In this document: in pieces, positions 54,617-64,000 of the stretch
Layout of the letters: every line of letters starts with the position of its first letter
Position numbering within the stretch: the stretch's first letter is position 1
NCBI GenBank assembly: GCA_014381825.1
Contig: JACNKX010000141.1
Coordinates: 625 to 64,624 of the forward strand
Origin: Planctomycetota bacterium
GTDB taxonomy: Bacteria > Planctomycetota > Planctomycetia > Pirellulales > Pirellulaceae
DNA: 64,000 nt
Direction: 5' to 3'
Position numbers and translations under genes: made by a program
Notes under the pieces: generated by a model
Databases searched by the model: none
The model's input: only the letters and a program-made list of their open reading frames with translations
What the model was told of the DNA's origin: nothing

Positions 54617-54889
54617 CTAGCTGCTTTGCTTCGCGCTTTTGATCAGCTTCTGCATACGTGACTTAGTGCGAGCAGCTTTGTTCTTGTGGATAATACTCTT
54701 CTGGCCTGCTCGATCGAGACGCTTCGTTGCGAGTTGCATCTCGGATTCAGCCTTGCTGACGTCGCCTGCTTGAACAGCTTCCCGAACCTTGCGAAGCTGT
54801 GATCTCATCGCGGACTTTACGGCTTTGTTACGATCCGTTCGAACTTCCGTTTGACGAAGTCGCTTTTTGGAACTTTTGGAATTTGGCAT
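54617..54889 (-). CDS. rpsT: 30S ribosomal protein S20
   Basis: 90 residues, the standard S20 length. Lys/Arg-rich and helical: PNSKSSKKRLRQTEVRTD, AMRSQLRKVREAVQAGD, GQKSIIHKNKAARTKSRMQK. It binds 16S rRNA in the 30S body. No terminator with a T-run was found after the stop. Confidence 0.97.
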   Translation of the reverse strand: MPNSKSSKKRLRQTEVRTDRNKAVKSAMRSQLRKVREAVQAGDVSKAESEMQLATKRLDRAGQKSIIHKNKAARTKSRMQKLIKSAKQSS

Positions 54890-54962
54890 GGCTTCTTTGG
54901 GAGAACTCTCGGAACTTGATAGTTAGGTTCGTGCTACGCGACATCCTTGTCACAAAGATGAA

Positions 54963-56405
54963 TCAACCTTTATGGCGAATCTCCCGAATCTTGTCTAGCC
55001 GGGGGGCCGCGTCCTTGTAAGCAGGGTCGAGCGCGACCAAGGCTGTGAGGTGCTCTTCGGCGGCGGCATAGTTGTGCAATCCAGCCGCTAATACTCCGCT
55101 GCGATATCGCGCAAGCTTTTGCAATTCAACGTCTTCCGTCGCAACAGCAGCTTCGACCGATCGCAAGTAACACTCCAAAGCTTTGTCATATTGCTTGGTC
55201 CGTTGCAGGCACTCGCCTAGCTCGACCAGGGCGTTTGATTGCTGGCTCTCGAGTTTTGCGGCCTCGGTCAGCATCGGGATCGCCTCTCGATAATTCCCGG
55301 CTTTGCGGAGCCGAACACCAAGCTGGAACTGCGTTTCCAGGTCCTTCGGGTATCGCTCTGCTCGCGAGTTTAACACTTCTAGCTCATACCGGTTGAGGTC
55401 TTCCTTCAATTGGACGACTAAATCCTGCGCATCCCCATCAGCATCGGCAGCTACACGCTGCTCAGCAATCGCGATCTGTTCTTGTTTCCGCAAGACTTCG
55501 ATATCTTCGAGCCGCTCGCGCACCTTGAAGTTGCCTCCGGACGCCGCGCTTGCTTTGTTTAACACGTGAGCCGCATCGCCCAGTCGCTGTGCGGCGATAT
55601 GTAAATCCGCCAATTCGAAGTAGGTCTCGACATCCGTTGGGTTGTTGGCGACCGCTCGCTCCAGTTCCTGTCGACGGGTGAGAGTGATCTCTCGGCGTTC
55701 GGTGGGCGACTCGGCAGCAGAGTCCGCTTCGGCTTGCCGCTGCGCCCGCCGGCGGGCGCTGGGGCGAGTGTCCTCGTCGCGGTCGCGCGAAACTCCGACC
55801 GTCTTGGCGATTTGCAGTTCGGAGATCATTCGTTGCGCTTCCTCGTCGCCGCGCTTCGTCTCGTCAACACGCGTCCAGCAGGAAATCGCCTGATCGAATT
55901 GACCGATGCGAGCGAGAGACAACGCACAGTGTCGGTTTACGGCCGCGTCTTGCGGATTCGGGACGAGTGCGTTCTTCAAGTAACGAAGTTCCGCCTGGTG
56001 ATAGCCAAACGCTGCGCAAGCTTCGGCCACCGCTCGCAACGTCGCAACGTCCCACGGGTTCGCCTTCAGAGCGTCCGGCGCGAGCTTCAACACTTGTTCC
56101 CAGTTTTCTTTTGCGACCGCCTTCTTAATGGGGCCTTTGCCACCGAAGTTAAGCATCGAGCCACGTTTGTTGTTGTTGTGCTTGCGATGCAGGTTTTCTA
56201 GGAAGGCTTCGAGATAGACGGTATTCGCGGAGTCGTGAAGTACGCATTGGACGAGAAATGAATGGACATAGTCGTGGTCGTACTTCCCGGTCGTCATCAA
56301 CTTCGTACCTTGCTCATAGCATTCTTGAAGTCGACGTCGAAGCTTCGGAGAAATCGCCTCCTCTTGTGGTTGATCGGATGCAGCGGTTGACGAATCCTGC
56401 GCCAT
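54963..56405 (-). CDS. Tetratricopeptide-repeat protein
   Basis: 480 residues without signal or membrane helix. Five to seven TPR units are visible, for example [80 protein letters not shown] and [20 protein letters not shown] charged, Arg/Glu-rich linker ([18 protein letters not shown]) splits the array. The N-terminal part ([20 protein letters not shown], then [15 protein letters not shown]) is typical of a planctomycete-conserved TPR protein. It is a protein-protein scaffold of unknown role. Lies upstream of rpsT on the same strand (73 bases). Confidence 0.85.
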   Translation of the reverse strand: MAQDSSTAASDQPQEEAISPKLRRRLQECYEQGTKLMTTGKYDHDYVHSFLVQCVLHDSANTVYLEAFLENLHRKHNNNKRGSMLNFGGKGPIKKAVAKENWEQVLKLAPDALKANPWDVATLRAVAEACAAFGYHQAELRYLKNALVPNPQDAAVNRHCALSLARIGQFDQAISCWTRVDETKRGDEEAQRMISELQIAKTVGVSRDRDEDTRPSARRRAQRQAEADSAAESPTERREITLTRRQELERAVANNPTDVETYFELADLHIAAQRLGDAAHVLNKASAASGGNFKVRERLEDIEVLRKQEQIAIAEQRVAADADGDAQDLVVQLKEDLNRYELEVLNSRAERYPKDLETQFQLGVRLRKAGNYREAIPMLTEAAKLESQQSNALVELGECLQRTKQYDKALECYLRSVEAAVATEDVELQKLARYRSGVLAAGLHNYAAAEEHLTALVALDPAYKDAAPRLDKIREIRHKG

Positions 56406-56564
56406 TCGGTTGCTTTCGGAATTGCGTTGCTAGATTTTCTGAACCTGAGAACGCTTCGTATTCTAACTCCCTGGCGCTCGGTCAGCCAACCGCTCTACGG
56501 CTGCATGGGTTGCGGTAATCATGCAGTGACGAACGGCTGCTGCTACAATCGGCAGTCACCCTCG

Positions 56565-58049
56565 ATGAATCCGATGTCATTCCGCTCGTGTGAGTTCTGT
56601 ATGTGTCGTGTTTGCTGGCTCCTCGCAATTGTTCTGCTCGCATGTGCGGGCGTTTCTCGCCCGCTGTACGCAGCAGACTCGGATCGCCTCAATGTACTAT
56701 TCATTGCCGTCGACGATATGCGAGTTGAACTCGGATGCTACGGCAACACACCGGCGTTGAGCCCCAATATCGATCGGCTTGCTGGTCGCGGAGTGACGTT
56801 CAACCGAGCCTACTGTCAGCAGGCGGTTTGTAATCCGTCGAGGGCTTCGTTGCTGACGGGGCGCCGCCCAGACACGTTGCGCATCTGGGATTTGCCGACT
56901 CACTTTCGCGAGTTGTACCCGGATATCGTGACGTTGCCGCAACATTTCAAGAACAACGGTTACTTCACGCAAGGCATCGGAAAAATCTTCCACAATTGGC
57001 GGCAGAACATCGAAGGCGACCCTGCATCATGGAGTGTGCCAGCGGAACTGCACTACGCGACGCACGGATCCGACCAACCGATTGTTGATGGTGAGTTGCC
57101 CGAGGATACGGCGACGACGATAAAGTGCGAAGCGCGCGACGTGGCTGATAACGCCTACTTCGACGGGCGAATTGCTGAACTTGCTATTGCCGCACTCGAC
57201 CAGCTGAACGACAAACCATTCTTTCTGGCCGTTGGCTTCTGGAAGCCGCACCTCCCGTTCAATGCGCCGAAGCGCTATTGGGATCTGTACGATCGCACGA
57301 AGTTGTCGTTGCCAGCTCACCCCGAGCCGCCTATTGATGTTCCAGAGTTGGCGTTGCACAACGGTCGGGAACTGCTAGGCGCTAAAGGTCGGAACTTAAC
57401 GGATGCTGAAGTTCTTGAGTTGCGGCACGGCTACTACGCGGGGATCAGCTACCTCGACGCCCAGGTTGGGAAAGTTCTGGCCGAGCTGAAACGACTCCAG
57501 CTTGATGACGACACGGTGATCGTGTTTTGGTCAGATCACGGCTTTCATCTTGGCGAGCAAGGACTCTGGTGTAAGACGTCGAATTTTGAGCTGGACGCGC
57601 GCGTGCCGCTGATTATCTCGACACCAGAGATGCGGAGTGAACAACGTGGAACACAGTCGGATTCGCTCGTCGAGCTACTTGATCTTTATCCCACGCTCGT
57701 GGATCTGTGCGGATTGCCCGAGGTTAGCGGAATGGAAGGCGTTAGCTTGCGCCCCGTGCTTAACGACTCGGCCGATACTGTGAAACCAGCCGCGTACACA
57801 CAACACCCACGCCCTGCCTACTACAAAGGCAAGCCGGATGTCATGGGGTGCTCGGTTCGCACCGCCCGTTATCGCTTTACCGAGTGGCGCGATTTCATGA
57901 CGGGCAAGGTTGTCGCGAAGGAGCTATACGATCATGAATCCGACCCAGGCGAATCTCGCAATGTAGCTGCGTCGCCCCCAGACGTCGCCGCCTTGGAAGA
58001 CGCGGTCAATCTCTTGGAGCGAGGATTTCCGCGGCGCGGCTATGATTGA
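56565..58049 (+). CDS. Exported sulfatase (iduronate-2-sulfatase-like)
   Basis: 494 residues from ATG 56565; MSFRSC at 56574 is an alternative. Signal region [20 protein letters not shown] (cleavage near YAA-DSD). Sulfatase motif CNPSR (Cys89) gives the formylglycine; metal ligands are in [16 protein letters not shown] and [13 protein letters not shown]. The overall plan and [21 protein letters not shown] match the iduronate-2-sulfatase-like subfamily, which removes 2-O-sulfate from uronic acids in sulfated glycans. The stop codon abuts the stop of the following gene on the other strand. Confidence 0.95.
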   Translation: MNPMSFRSCEFCMCRVCWLLAIVLLACAGVSRPLYAADSDRLNVLFIAVDDMRVELGCYGNTPALSPNIDRLAGRGVTFNRAYCQQAVCNPSRASLLTGRRPDTLRIWDLPTHFRELYPDIVTLPQHFKNNGYFTQGIGKIFHNWRQNIEGDPASWSVPAELHYATHGSDQPIVDGELPEDTATTIKCEARDVADNAYFDGRIAELAIAALDQLNDKPFFLAVGFWKPHLPFNAPKRYWDLYDRTKLSLPAHPEPPIDVPELALHNGRELLGAKGRNLTDAEVLELRHGYYAGISYLDAQVGKVLAELKRLQLDDDTVIVFWSDHGFHLGEQGLWCKTSNFELDARVPLIISTPEMRSEQRGTQSDSLVELLDLYPTLVDLCGLPEVSGMEGVSLRPVLNDSADTVKPAAYTQHPRPAYYKGKPDVMGCSVRTARYRFTEWRDFMTGKVVAKELYDHESDPGESRNVAASPPDVAALEDAVNLLERGFPRRGYD

Positions 58050-58277
58050 CTAAACCCAATCGAGCCCCGTCTTCACCTTGACGCGATCAACGTAGTCGCC
58101 CAGCAATCCGCCAATCACGTCCCATCTTGCTGGACGACGCACTTCGATATCGCCGTGTTCGTTGATGCGTACGATCGTATCGGCTTCGACTCCAGCGGCT
58201 TCCAGATTGCTGTGGTTCAGCTCGTCATCTGAGACAATTTGGTCTAGGGTCTTGCCAGTCATTTCCATAAATCGCAT
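58050..58277 (-). CDS. Small protein of unknown function
   Basis: 75 residues. MRFMEMTGKTLDQIVSDDEL, NHSNLEAAGVEADTIVRINE, HGDIEVRRPARWDVIGGLLG. It contains 'VxxxDTIVRINEHGDIEVRR', a compact beta-hairpin phrase, and a C-terminal helix that fits a small cytosolic domain. GAGGCG precedes the ATG by about 9 bases. Its stop lies against that of the sulfatase. No family recognised. It could be a DNA- or protein-binding module, but nothing shows it. Confidence 0.6.
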   Translation of the reverse strand: MRFMEMTGKTLDQIVSDDELNHSNLEAAGVEADTIVRINEHGDIEVRRPARWDVIGGLLGDYVDRVKVKTGLDWV

Positions 58278-58402
58278 AGCTTTGATCGCCTCGTTGCTGT
58301 AGCGGAGAATCCGTCAGGCGAGGCAATGACCAGGGAACTGCTCGCCGAATGACAACCTAGAGTTTAATCCAGTGGCGGCTGAAGTTGAAGCGTGCGAGGG
58401 CG

Positions 58403-59320
58403 CTAAGTGGAGTCACTCTCTGGCAACGCCTGCCTTACGGCTTCACTCAGACTTAACATCTGTTCGATCGTCAACTCCTCCGCACGAGCGTTGGGGCCGA
58501 GTTCTTGAGATGTAAGCACGATATCGACTTCCGGCTTCGTGAGTTGTCCCTTCATGGCAGCGACTAACACGCTCCGCAGAAATTTTCGGCGATGGAAGAA
58601 CATTGATCGCACGAACGTGTGAAAGAACTTCAAATCGTGAATTTTTGCCCGCTTCTCGGCGTTGGGTACGATCTGCACAATTACCGAATCGACTTTGGGA
58701 CGTGGCCAGAAGACTTGTGGCGGCAAAGTTCGCAAGATCTGCGCATCGCACTGAGCTTGAATCCAGATGCTCAACGCGCTGTAATCTTTTGTGCGTGGGC
58801 TCGCAACGATGCGGTCACCGAGCTCCTTTTGGATCGTGACAGTCATTGATTGTGGAACGATTGGCGTCAGCAATAAGTTCGAGATAATAGGCGTTGCAAT
58901 ACAGTAAGGCAAATTCGCCGCGAGCTTGAAGTTCCGATCAGGTACTTCCGCTAGTTTTGCTTGAACGGTTTCGAGCACGGCAGGATGAAGGTTGTTCTTG
59001 TTCCGTAATGCGTCGTGCCGGAGTAACGTGACATTATCGAAGCCGTCGAGGACTTCTGACGCCAGAAGTTGCAAGTGCTTGTCGATTTCGACCGTAACCA
59101 CGGCCCCGGCCTTTTCAGCCATCAACGCCGTTAACGACCCAAGGCCAGTTCCGACTTCCAACACAACGTCGTGTTCATTGATGCCGGCCGCCGTCGCCAA
59201 TATTTCAAGCAGGTTAAGATCGATCAAGAAGTTTTGCCCGCGCCGCTTGTCTGGTTCGAGACCGACTTCGCGGAAGCGTTGCATCAGGAAAGAGGCGGTT
59301 TGGCGAGGGGCAACGGACAT
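58403..59320 (-). CDS. rsmA: 16S rRNA dimethyladenosine transferase
   Basis: 305 residues from ATG 59320; the frame extends four codons upstream to a TTG. The SAM-binding motif VLEVGTGLGSLT, the acidic ETVEID-like loop (here VVTVEIDKHL) and the catalytic NLPYCIATPII are all present. The C-terminal helical domain follows FWPRPKVDSVIV. The protein dimethylates two adjacent adenosines near the 3' end of 16S rRNA. It lies 76 bases downstream of the prolyl oligopeptidase gene on the same strand. Confidence 0.96.
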   Translation of the reverse strand: MSVAPRQTASFLMQRFREVGLEPDKRRGQNFLIDLNLLEILATAAGINEHDVVLEVGTGLGSLTALMAEKAGAVVTVEIDKHLQLLASEVLDGFDNVTLLRHDALRNKNNLHPAVLETVQAKLAEVPDRNFKLAANLPYCIATPIISNLLLTPIVPQSMTVTIQKELGDRIVASPRTKDYSALSIWIQAQCDAQILRTLPPQVFWPRPKVDSVIVQIVPNAEKRAKIHDLKFFHTFVRSMFFHRRKFLRSVLVAAMKGQLTKPEVDIVLTSQELGPNARAEELTIEQMLSLSEAVRQALPESDST

Positions 59321-59396
59321 GCGTGCGTCCAATTGGATTCGAAGCGAGTGAACACTCCAACATACGGGGCGGGGCAGGGCAGCGAAAGGACTGCTG

Positions 59397-61574
59397 CTAT
59401 TGTCCCATTACCTTTGTCAGAAAGGCGATCACGTCCGCTGAAGCTTCAATCAACTTCGCTGTCGGCGTACCAGCACCGTGCCCGGCGCGGGTTTCGATGC
59501 GAATCAGGACGGGATTGTCGCCGCTGTGAGCGTGCTGTAGCTGTGCCGCGAACTTGAAACTATGCGCCGGAACGACGCGGTCATCGTGATCGGCCGTGGT
59601 GACCATCGTGGCGGGATAGTTTGTGCCGGGTTCCAAATTATGAAGTGGGGAGTAGCTCATTAGATTCTTAAAGGAGTCGGCCTCGTCGGACGAACCGTAC
59701 TCCGATACCCATGCCCAACCAATCGTGAACTTGTGATAACGGAGCATGTCCATAACTCCGACCGCTGGGATTGCTGCGCCGAATAGTTCGGGACGCTGAG
59801 TCATCGCAGCTCCTACTAGCAAGCCACCATTACTCCCGCCGCGAATCGCCAGCTTCTCGGTCGAAGTGTATTTGTTATCGATCAACCATTGAGCCGCAGC
59901 AATGAAGTCGTCAAACACGTTTTGCTTTTGTTCTTGCATCCCGGCTTCATGCCACTCGCGCCCATACTCACCGCCGCCACGTAGATTTGGAACAGCATAG
60001 ATTCCACCCTGCTCAAGCCAAACAAGATTGCTGACCGAGAAACCTGGCGTGAGCGAGATATTGAATCCACCGTAGGCATAAAGCAACGTTGGGTTCGAGC
60101 TGTCAAGTTTTATGCCGCGTTTGTGCGTGATAAACATTGGGACGCGCGTTCCGTCCTTGCTCTCATAAAAAACCTGACGCGTTTCAAATACGTTGGGATC
60201 AAAATCGACTTTTGGTTCGCGAAAGACGATGCTCTTGCCCGACTCGATGTCATACTTATAGATCGTGCCGGGAGTCGTGTAGTTGGAAAAGTAATAGAAG
60301 GTCTCACGATCACTTCGCCGCCCGCCGAATCCGCTGGCCGAACCAATTGCCGGCAGGTCGACGTCGCGGACATGATCGCCCTTCAGCGTGAACGCTCGAA
60401 CCTTCGAAGCGGCATCTTTCAGGTATAAGGCCAGGAAGCGATCACCAACGACGCCGACTCCTCGGAGAACTTCTTTCGCCTCAGGTATCAGTTCTCGCCA
60501 GTCGTCGCGCTGCGGATTGTTGACGTCGATCGCGAGAACACGTCGCAACGGTGCGTTGTCGTCAGTGTTGAACCAAAACGTCTGGTCCTCGTTTCCAACG
60601 AAGTCGTACTCAAACGCAAACCCAGCGAGCAACTCGACGACTTCTGCATCGGGCTTCGCTAAGTCTTTGTAGAAGACTTGGTTCTTCCTCTCGGTCCCGC
60701 GCCAGACGGAGATGATTAAATACCGTCCATCCTCGGTAACATGACCATCGAAGCCCCATTCCTTTTCGTCGGGCCGTTCGTAAATCAAGACATCTCTAGA
60801 TTGGTCGTCGCCAATCTTATGGAAGTAGAGCTTCTGGTGGTAATTAACTCCAGTAAACTCTTCGCCTTCCTTCGGCTCGTCGTAGCGGCTGTAGAACAAA
60901 CCGCTGCCGTCCTTCAACCAGGAGACACCAGAGAACTTGACCCACTTTAAATGGTCGGACAGTTCCCGGCCTGTCTCGGTATCCAACACCTTCCACTCAC
61001 GCCAATCCGATCCAGCCGCCGCAACACCATACGCTAACAGCCGACCATCTTCGCTCGGCGTCCAGCCGGCCAATGCGACGGTCCCATCTTCCGCCCAGTC
61101 GTTCGGATCGATCAGGACGCGAGGTTCGCCGTCGATGCCCTTGGAGACATACAAGACGCTTTGATTCTGCAGGCCATCGTTCCGCGAGTAGAAGTAACGC
61201 TCGCCACGCTTGCGTGGCAATCCGAATCGCTCGTAATTCCACAGCGTCGTCAATCGCTCTTCGATCGGCTCGCGTTCGGGAATCGATTCAAGGAAGCCGA
61301 ACGTAATTCTGTTCTCGGCTTCGACCCAGGCTCTTGTTTCGTCGCTATCGGAATCTTCTAACCATCGATAAGGATCAGGAACATCGGTCCCGTGATATTG
61401 ATCAACATGATCCGAGCGGCGGGTCTTAGGGTATGTCAACGATCCAACCTCCTGTGTGAGTTGATTCGTGGATGATTGGGCGAATGTGTCGTGAGGAATC
61501 GTCGAGAGGAAGGAATTGATCACGAAACAGAGGAGGAACGCCTTTAACTCGAACGCGTTTTTGTGTTGTTGCAT
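59397..61574 (-). CDS. Exported prolyl oligopeptidase (S9A)
   Basis: 725 residues from ATG 61574, set by AAGGAAAAC before it and a signal region (KAFLLCFVINSFLSTIPHDT). The N-terminal YPKTRRSDHVDQYHG and VPDPYRWLEDSDSDETRAWV are the S9A opening. A seven-bladed propeller follows, then the hydrolase domain with Ser in RGGSNGGLL (about 580), Asp in DHDDRVVPAH and His in RAGHGAGTP. It cleaves short peptides after proline; export to the periplasm is inferred. It diverges from comEC with 213 bases between. Confidence 0.95.
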   Translation of the reverse strand: MQQHKNAFELKAFLLCFVINSFLSTIPHDTFAQSSTNQLTQEVGSLTYPKTRRSDHVDQYHGTDVPDPYRWLEDSDSDETRAWVEAENRITFGFLESIPEREPIEERLTTLWNYERFGLPRKRGERYFYSRNDGLQNQSVLYVSKGIDGEPRVLIDPNDWAEDGTVALAGWTPSEDGRLLAYGVAAAGSDWREWKVLDTETGRELSDHLKWVKFSGVSWLKDGSGLFYSRYDEPKEGEEFTGVNYHQKLYFHKIGDDQSRDVLIYERPDEKEWGFDGHVTEDGRYLIISVWRGTERKNQVFYKDLAKPDAEVVELLAGFAFEYDFVGNEDQTFWFNTDDNAPLRRVLAIDVNNPQRDDWRELIPEAKEVLRGVGVVGDRFLALYLKDAASKVRAFTLKGDHVRDVDLPAIGSASGFGGRRSDRETFYYFSNYTTPGTIYKYDIESGKSIVFREPKVDFDPNVFETRQVFYESKDGTRVPMFITHKRGIKLDSSNPTLLYAYGGFNISLTPGFSVSNLVWLEQGGIYAVPNLRGGGEYGREWHEAGMQEQKQNVFDDFIAAAQWLIDNKYTSTEKLAIRGGSNGGLLVGAAMTQRPELFGAAIPAVGVMDMLRYHKFTIGWAWVSEYGSSDEADSFKNLMSYSPLHNLEPGTNYPATMVTTADHDDRVVPAHSFKFAAQLQHAHSGDNPVLIRIETRAGHGAGTPTAKLIEASADVIAFLTKVMGQ

Positions 61575-61787
61575 CTTGTTTTCCTTTGCACATCGTTCAT
61601 TGAACGCTCGGCAAAAGGACTGTAACGCGTCATGCTCCTGTGTGCTAGTCGGCTGCGATGTCGCGACGAGGCTTGCCGTCCGTGGCATTCACTTGCACAG
61701 TGAACGGACGCGTGTAATTTGTGTCTCGTTTCCGAACTGGCTAGAATGACGGCGCTCGTTGGGTGGATTGGGAGGGCGTGATTGTAG

Positions 61788-64000
61788 ATGGGATTGCAGG
61801 CTGAACGTGAATTCAATCTTGCGAATGCGCGATACCAGCCTCTCGTCGTCGTCTTCGTGGCGGTCAGTATCGGAATCGTTACGGACTATCTGATCTCCGT
61901 TTCGCTGACGTGTTGGCTCTGCATTTCTGTTAGTGGATTGCTCGCGTGGCTAGCACTTCGTCGCCGCCCGTGGCAACTGCCCGTGATGCTCTTGTTGTTG
62001 TTCGCCGTCGCGAGCGTTGGGGGAGCGTGGCACCATGTGTATTGGCGTCTGTACGATGACGAAGAGATCGGATTCGCAGCCAGCGCCGGCGTAACGCCCG
62101 TTTGTCTGGAAGCGATTGCCCAGAGCGCGCCACGCGTTCGCGCCGCTCCGGCGGACGATCCGATGAGTACGATGCCGGGGAGAGAGCGAACGGTGTTCAT
62201 CGTGTCCGCAACGCGAGTCCGTGACGGGACCAGCTGGCGAAAGGCATCGGGATTGATGCAACTTACTTCACCCGGGCATGTCAGCGATGTGCGTGCAGGA
62301 GATCGCCTGCGGATCTTTGGTTCCTTGAGTCCGGCCTCGCCGCCATTGAATCCGGGCGAGTTTGATTTCGCGCGAAGCCAACGTCAGCGACGAATGCTTT
62401 GCCGGATGAGTGTCGATGCACCGGAATGCATCGCGGTCCTCGAGCCTTCATCCTGGTGGAATCCTCGTACCGCGATCCATGCGATACGCGGTCGCAGCAA
62501 TGAGATTCTCGCCACGCATCTTCAGCCCGAGCAAGCGGAGCTGGCGTCGGCAATTCTGCTGGGCATCCGCGAACAAGTCGATTCGCAGCGGATCGAGATG
62601 TTCATGACGACCGGTACCATTCATCTACTGGCGATCTCCGGATTGCACGTCGGAATGCTGGCAGCAGGCTTTTGGGTCGTCGCTCGCCTTGGCTGGTTAT
62701 CGCGACGGAGGACGTTGTATCTCGCGATCGTGTTGTTCGTGTTCTATGCGTTATTTACCGATGCGAAACCACCGGTCGTACGGGCTGCGGTATTGATCAG
62801 TGTGATGTGTACGGCCAGGCTGCTCGGTCGACGAGCGTTCGCGTTTAACACGTTGGCTCTGGCAGGATTAATCTTGCTGATCGTGAACCCGACGAACTTG
62901 TTTCAAACGGGAACGCAACTCTCGTTCCTGGCAGTCGCAACGTTATCCTGCTCGCAACGTGTAGCGTTTTGGTTGGCCGCACCGGATGATCCCTTGCAGC
63001 GATTGATCTCGCAAAGTCGTCCGTGGCCGATGCGAGCGTTGCGGCGGACCGGTGTCTTTGTCTGGCAGTTGTGCGTCGCTTCAACAGTGATCTGGCTTGT
63101 CGCGTTGCCGCTGGTGATGTATCGATTTCATTTAGTCTCGCCGATCGCGGCCTTACTGAATCCAGTTGTTTGGGTTCCGATGGGCGTGGCTCTGTTTTCG
63201 GGCTTTGGCGTACTCCTATTTGGTTGGACGGTTCCACCGCTTGCCGATCTGTCAGGTTGGGTCTGTGATCGGAGTTTGTCATTGATCGAAACTTCCGTTC
63301 TGTGGGCCGCCGAGATTCCATTCGGCCACGCATGGGTTCCGTCGCCTCCGCTGTGGTGGGTCCTGTTGTTTTATGGCGGACTTGCCATTGGCGTAGCGTT
63401 CCCACGATTCGGCCTCACCATTCGCTGGTTGATTGCGACGTTGTCTGTCTGGTTCGCCATCGGGTTTGCGCTGACCGTTGGACCACTGGCTCGATCGGGA
63501 AGCTTGGACGGCGAGCAACTGGCTTGCACTTTCATCGCAGTTGGCCACGGAACGAGCGTCTTGATTGAGTTCCCGGATGGAAAGACGATGTTGTACGATG
63601 GAGGCAGTCTTGGTTCATCGCGCTTCGCCGCGCGTCCGATCTCGGCGACGTTATGGTCGCGTGGAATAACACACCTCGATGCCATTGTCATCTCCCACGC
63701 TGATGCCGACCACTACAACGCAGTGCCAGGAATCCTGAAGCAGTTTTCGGTTGGCGTCGTTTACGTGTCTCCTGTCATGTTTCGCGAGCCCACGCCCGCA
63801 CTCGAAGCCCTTCGTACTGCGATTCACGCGGCGCACGTCCCACTCCGCGAGTTGGACGCAACCAGTCATCTCGGCGCGAGCGCGGGTGTCGAAATGGAGA
63901 TCCTGCACCCTCCTCCACAGGGAATCGACGGCAGCGACAATGCCAACAGCATTGTGTTAAGAATTGGCTATCAAGGACACACAATTCTGTTGCCGGGAGA
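61788..64000 (+). CDS. comEC: ComEC/Rec2-family DNA uptake channel (3' truncated by window)
   Basis: 737 codons are in the window, running off its end without a stop; the start is ATG 61788, with GGGAGGG 12 bases upstream. N-terminal DUF4131-like part with two or three helices and a beta-barrel-like section (RDGTSWRKASGL, LRIFGSLSPASPPLNPGEFDF). Then the Competence domain (LLAISGLHVGML) with many helices, and, from about residue 580, the metallo-beta-lactamase-like domain with TFIAVGHGTSVLIEF, YDGGS and VISHADADHYN. ComEC forms the inner-membrane channel for transforming DNA and the domain may cut the incoming strand. Planctomycetes usually lack characterised competence, so the actual role is uncertain. 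Confidence 0.93.
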   Translation, partial: MGLQAEREFNLANARYQPLVVVFVAVSIGIVTDYLISVSLTCWLCISVSGLLAWLALRRRPWQLPVMLLLLFAVASVGGAWHHVYWRLYDDEEIGFAASAGVTPVCLEAIAQSAPRVRAAPADDPMSTMPGRERTVFIVSATRVRDGTSWRKASGLMQLTSPGHVSDVRAGDRLRIFGSLSPASPPLNPGEFDFARSQRQRRMLCRMSVDAPECIAVLEPSSWWNPRTAIHAIRGRSNEILATHLQPEQAELASAILLGIREQVDSQRIEMFMTTGTIHLLAISGLHVGMLAAGFWVVARLGWLSRRRTLYLAIVLFVFYALFTDAKPPVVRAAVLISVMCTARLLGRRAFAFNTLALAGLILLIVNPTNLFQTGTQLSFLAVATLSCSQRVAFWLAAPDDPLQRLISQSRPWPMRALRRTGVFVWQLCVASTVIWLVALPLVMYRFHLVSPIAALLNPVVWVPMGVALFSGFGVLLFGWTVPPLADLSGWVCDRSLSLIETSVLWAAEIPFGHAWVPSPPLWWVLLFYGGLAIGVAFPRFGLTIRWLIATLSVWFAIGFALTVGPLARSGSLDGEQLACTFIAVGHGTSVLIEFPDGKTMLYDGGSLGSSRFAARPISATLWSRGITHLDAIVISHADADHYNAVPGILKQFSVGVVYVSPVMFREPTPALEALRTAIHAAHVPLRELDATSHLGASAGVEMEILHPPPQGIDGSDNANSIVLRIGYQGHTILLPG

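Noticed and set aside
56455-56530. tRNA-like stretch (GCGCTCGGTCAGCCAACCGCTCT)
   Set aside because: It cannot be folded into a cloverleaf with a T-arm GTTC-like sequence; similarity is only to a D-arm phrase.

Overview
The window looks like chromosomal DNA of a planctomycete of the Pirellula/Rhodopirellula group. This rests on gene content rather than a marker gene: two exported sulfatases, a Tat-exported DUF1501 protein, DUF1080, a BBP7-type outer-membrane protein, PQQ-like propellers, a PSP1 protein with a cysteine-rich tail, and several long palindromic intergenic elements. I see no tRNA, rRNA, CRISPR array, phage module or transposase. Genes lie on both strands in short runs of two to four, with 50-400 base gaps, as is usual for this phylum.

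Layout. 1-2344: the tail of a membrane protein, an exported transglutaminase-like protein and a small unknown protein, with a diverged ~60-base repeat before the second and third. 2345-6880: a large lipoprotein with two membrane helices and EF-hand-like loops, translationally coupled to an ABC ATPase, then a metallophosphoesterase-like protein lacking the canonical D-x-H. 7067-8983: a TadE/VWA-TadG/TadE trio. 9015-13859 (minus): nitrogen sensing, amtB-glnB then glnD. 14085-16400: cobalamin adenosyltransferase, a TolB-like exported protein, a Nudix hydrolase. 16407-20751 (minus): thrC, a helical unknown, dapB, DUF1501. 21121-23548: DksA/TraR-like protein with lspA, then an Rrf2 regulator with a HisN-like phosphatase. 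23520-28384 (minus): redoxin-like protein, S9 peptidase, amidase. 28705-32981: gamma-carbonic anhydrase, an OLD-like ATPase/TOPRIM protein, PSP1 (minus), bioB and a 52-residue membrane protein not previously called.

33188-39305 is an export-rich block: NHL-like propeller, di-haem cytochrome c peroxidase, FAD oxidoreductase with a carbohydrate-binding-like tail, sulfatase. 39751-43842: fatty acid desaturase, PQQ-like propeller, three small genes. 43912-48409 (minus): a beta-galactosidase with an inserted LamG-like domain, coupled to DUF1080. 48483-54446: mutM, a double TM2 protein, BBP7 porin-like protein, and ggt-pdxA. 54617-64000: rpsT, a TPR protein, a second sulfatase, a small unknown, rsmA, a prolyl oligopeptidase, and the start of comEC, which runs off the end.

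The most unusual signal is not a protein. Just after the sulfatase stop (39313-39447) the DNA can fold as a closed multibranch RNA whose last two hairpins have different, compensating stems but the same nine-base loop, GGGGCAGAA. I do not recognise it as a known family. Five palindromic elements (11673, 15889, 22064, 28429, 54541) form a second layer not explained by genes; two of them belong to the same family.
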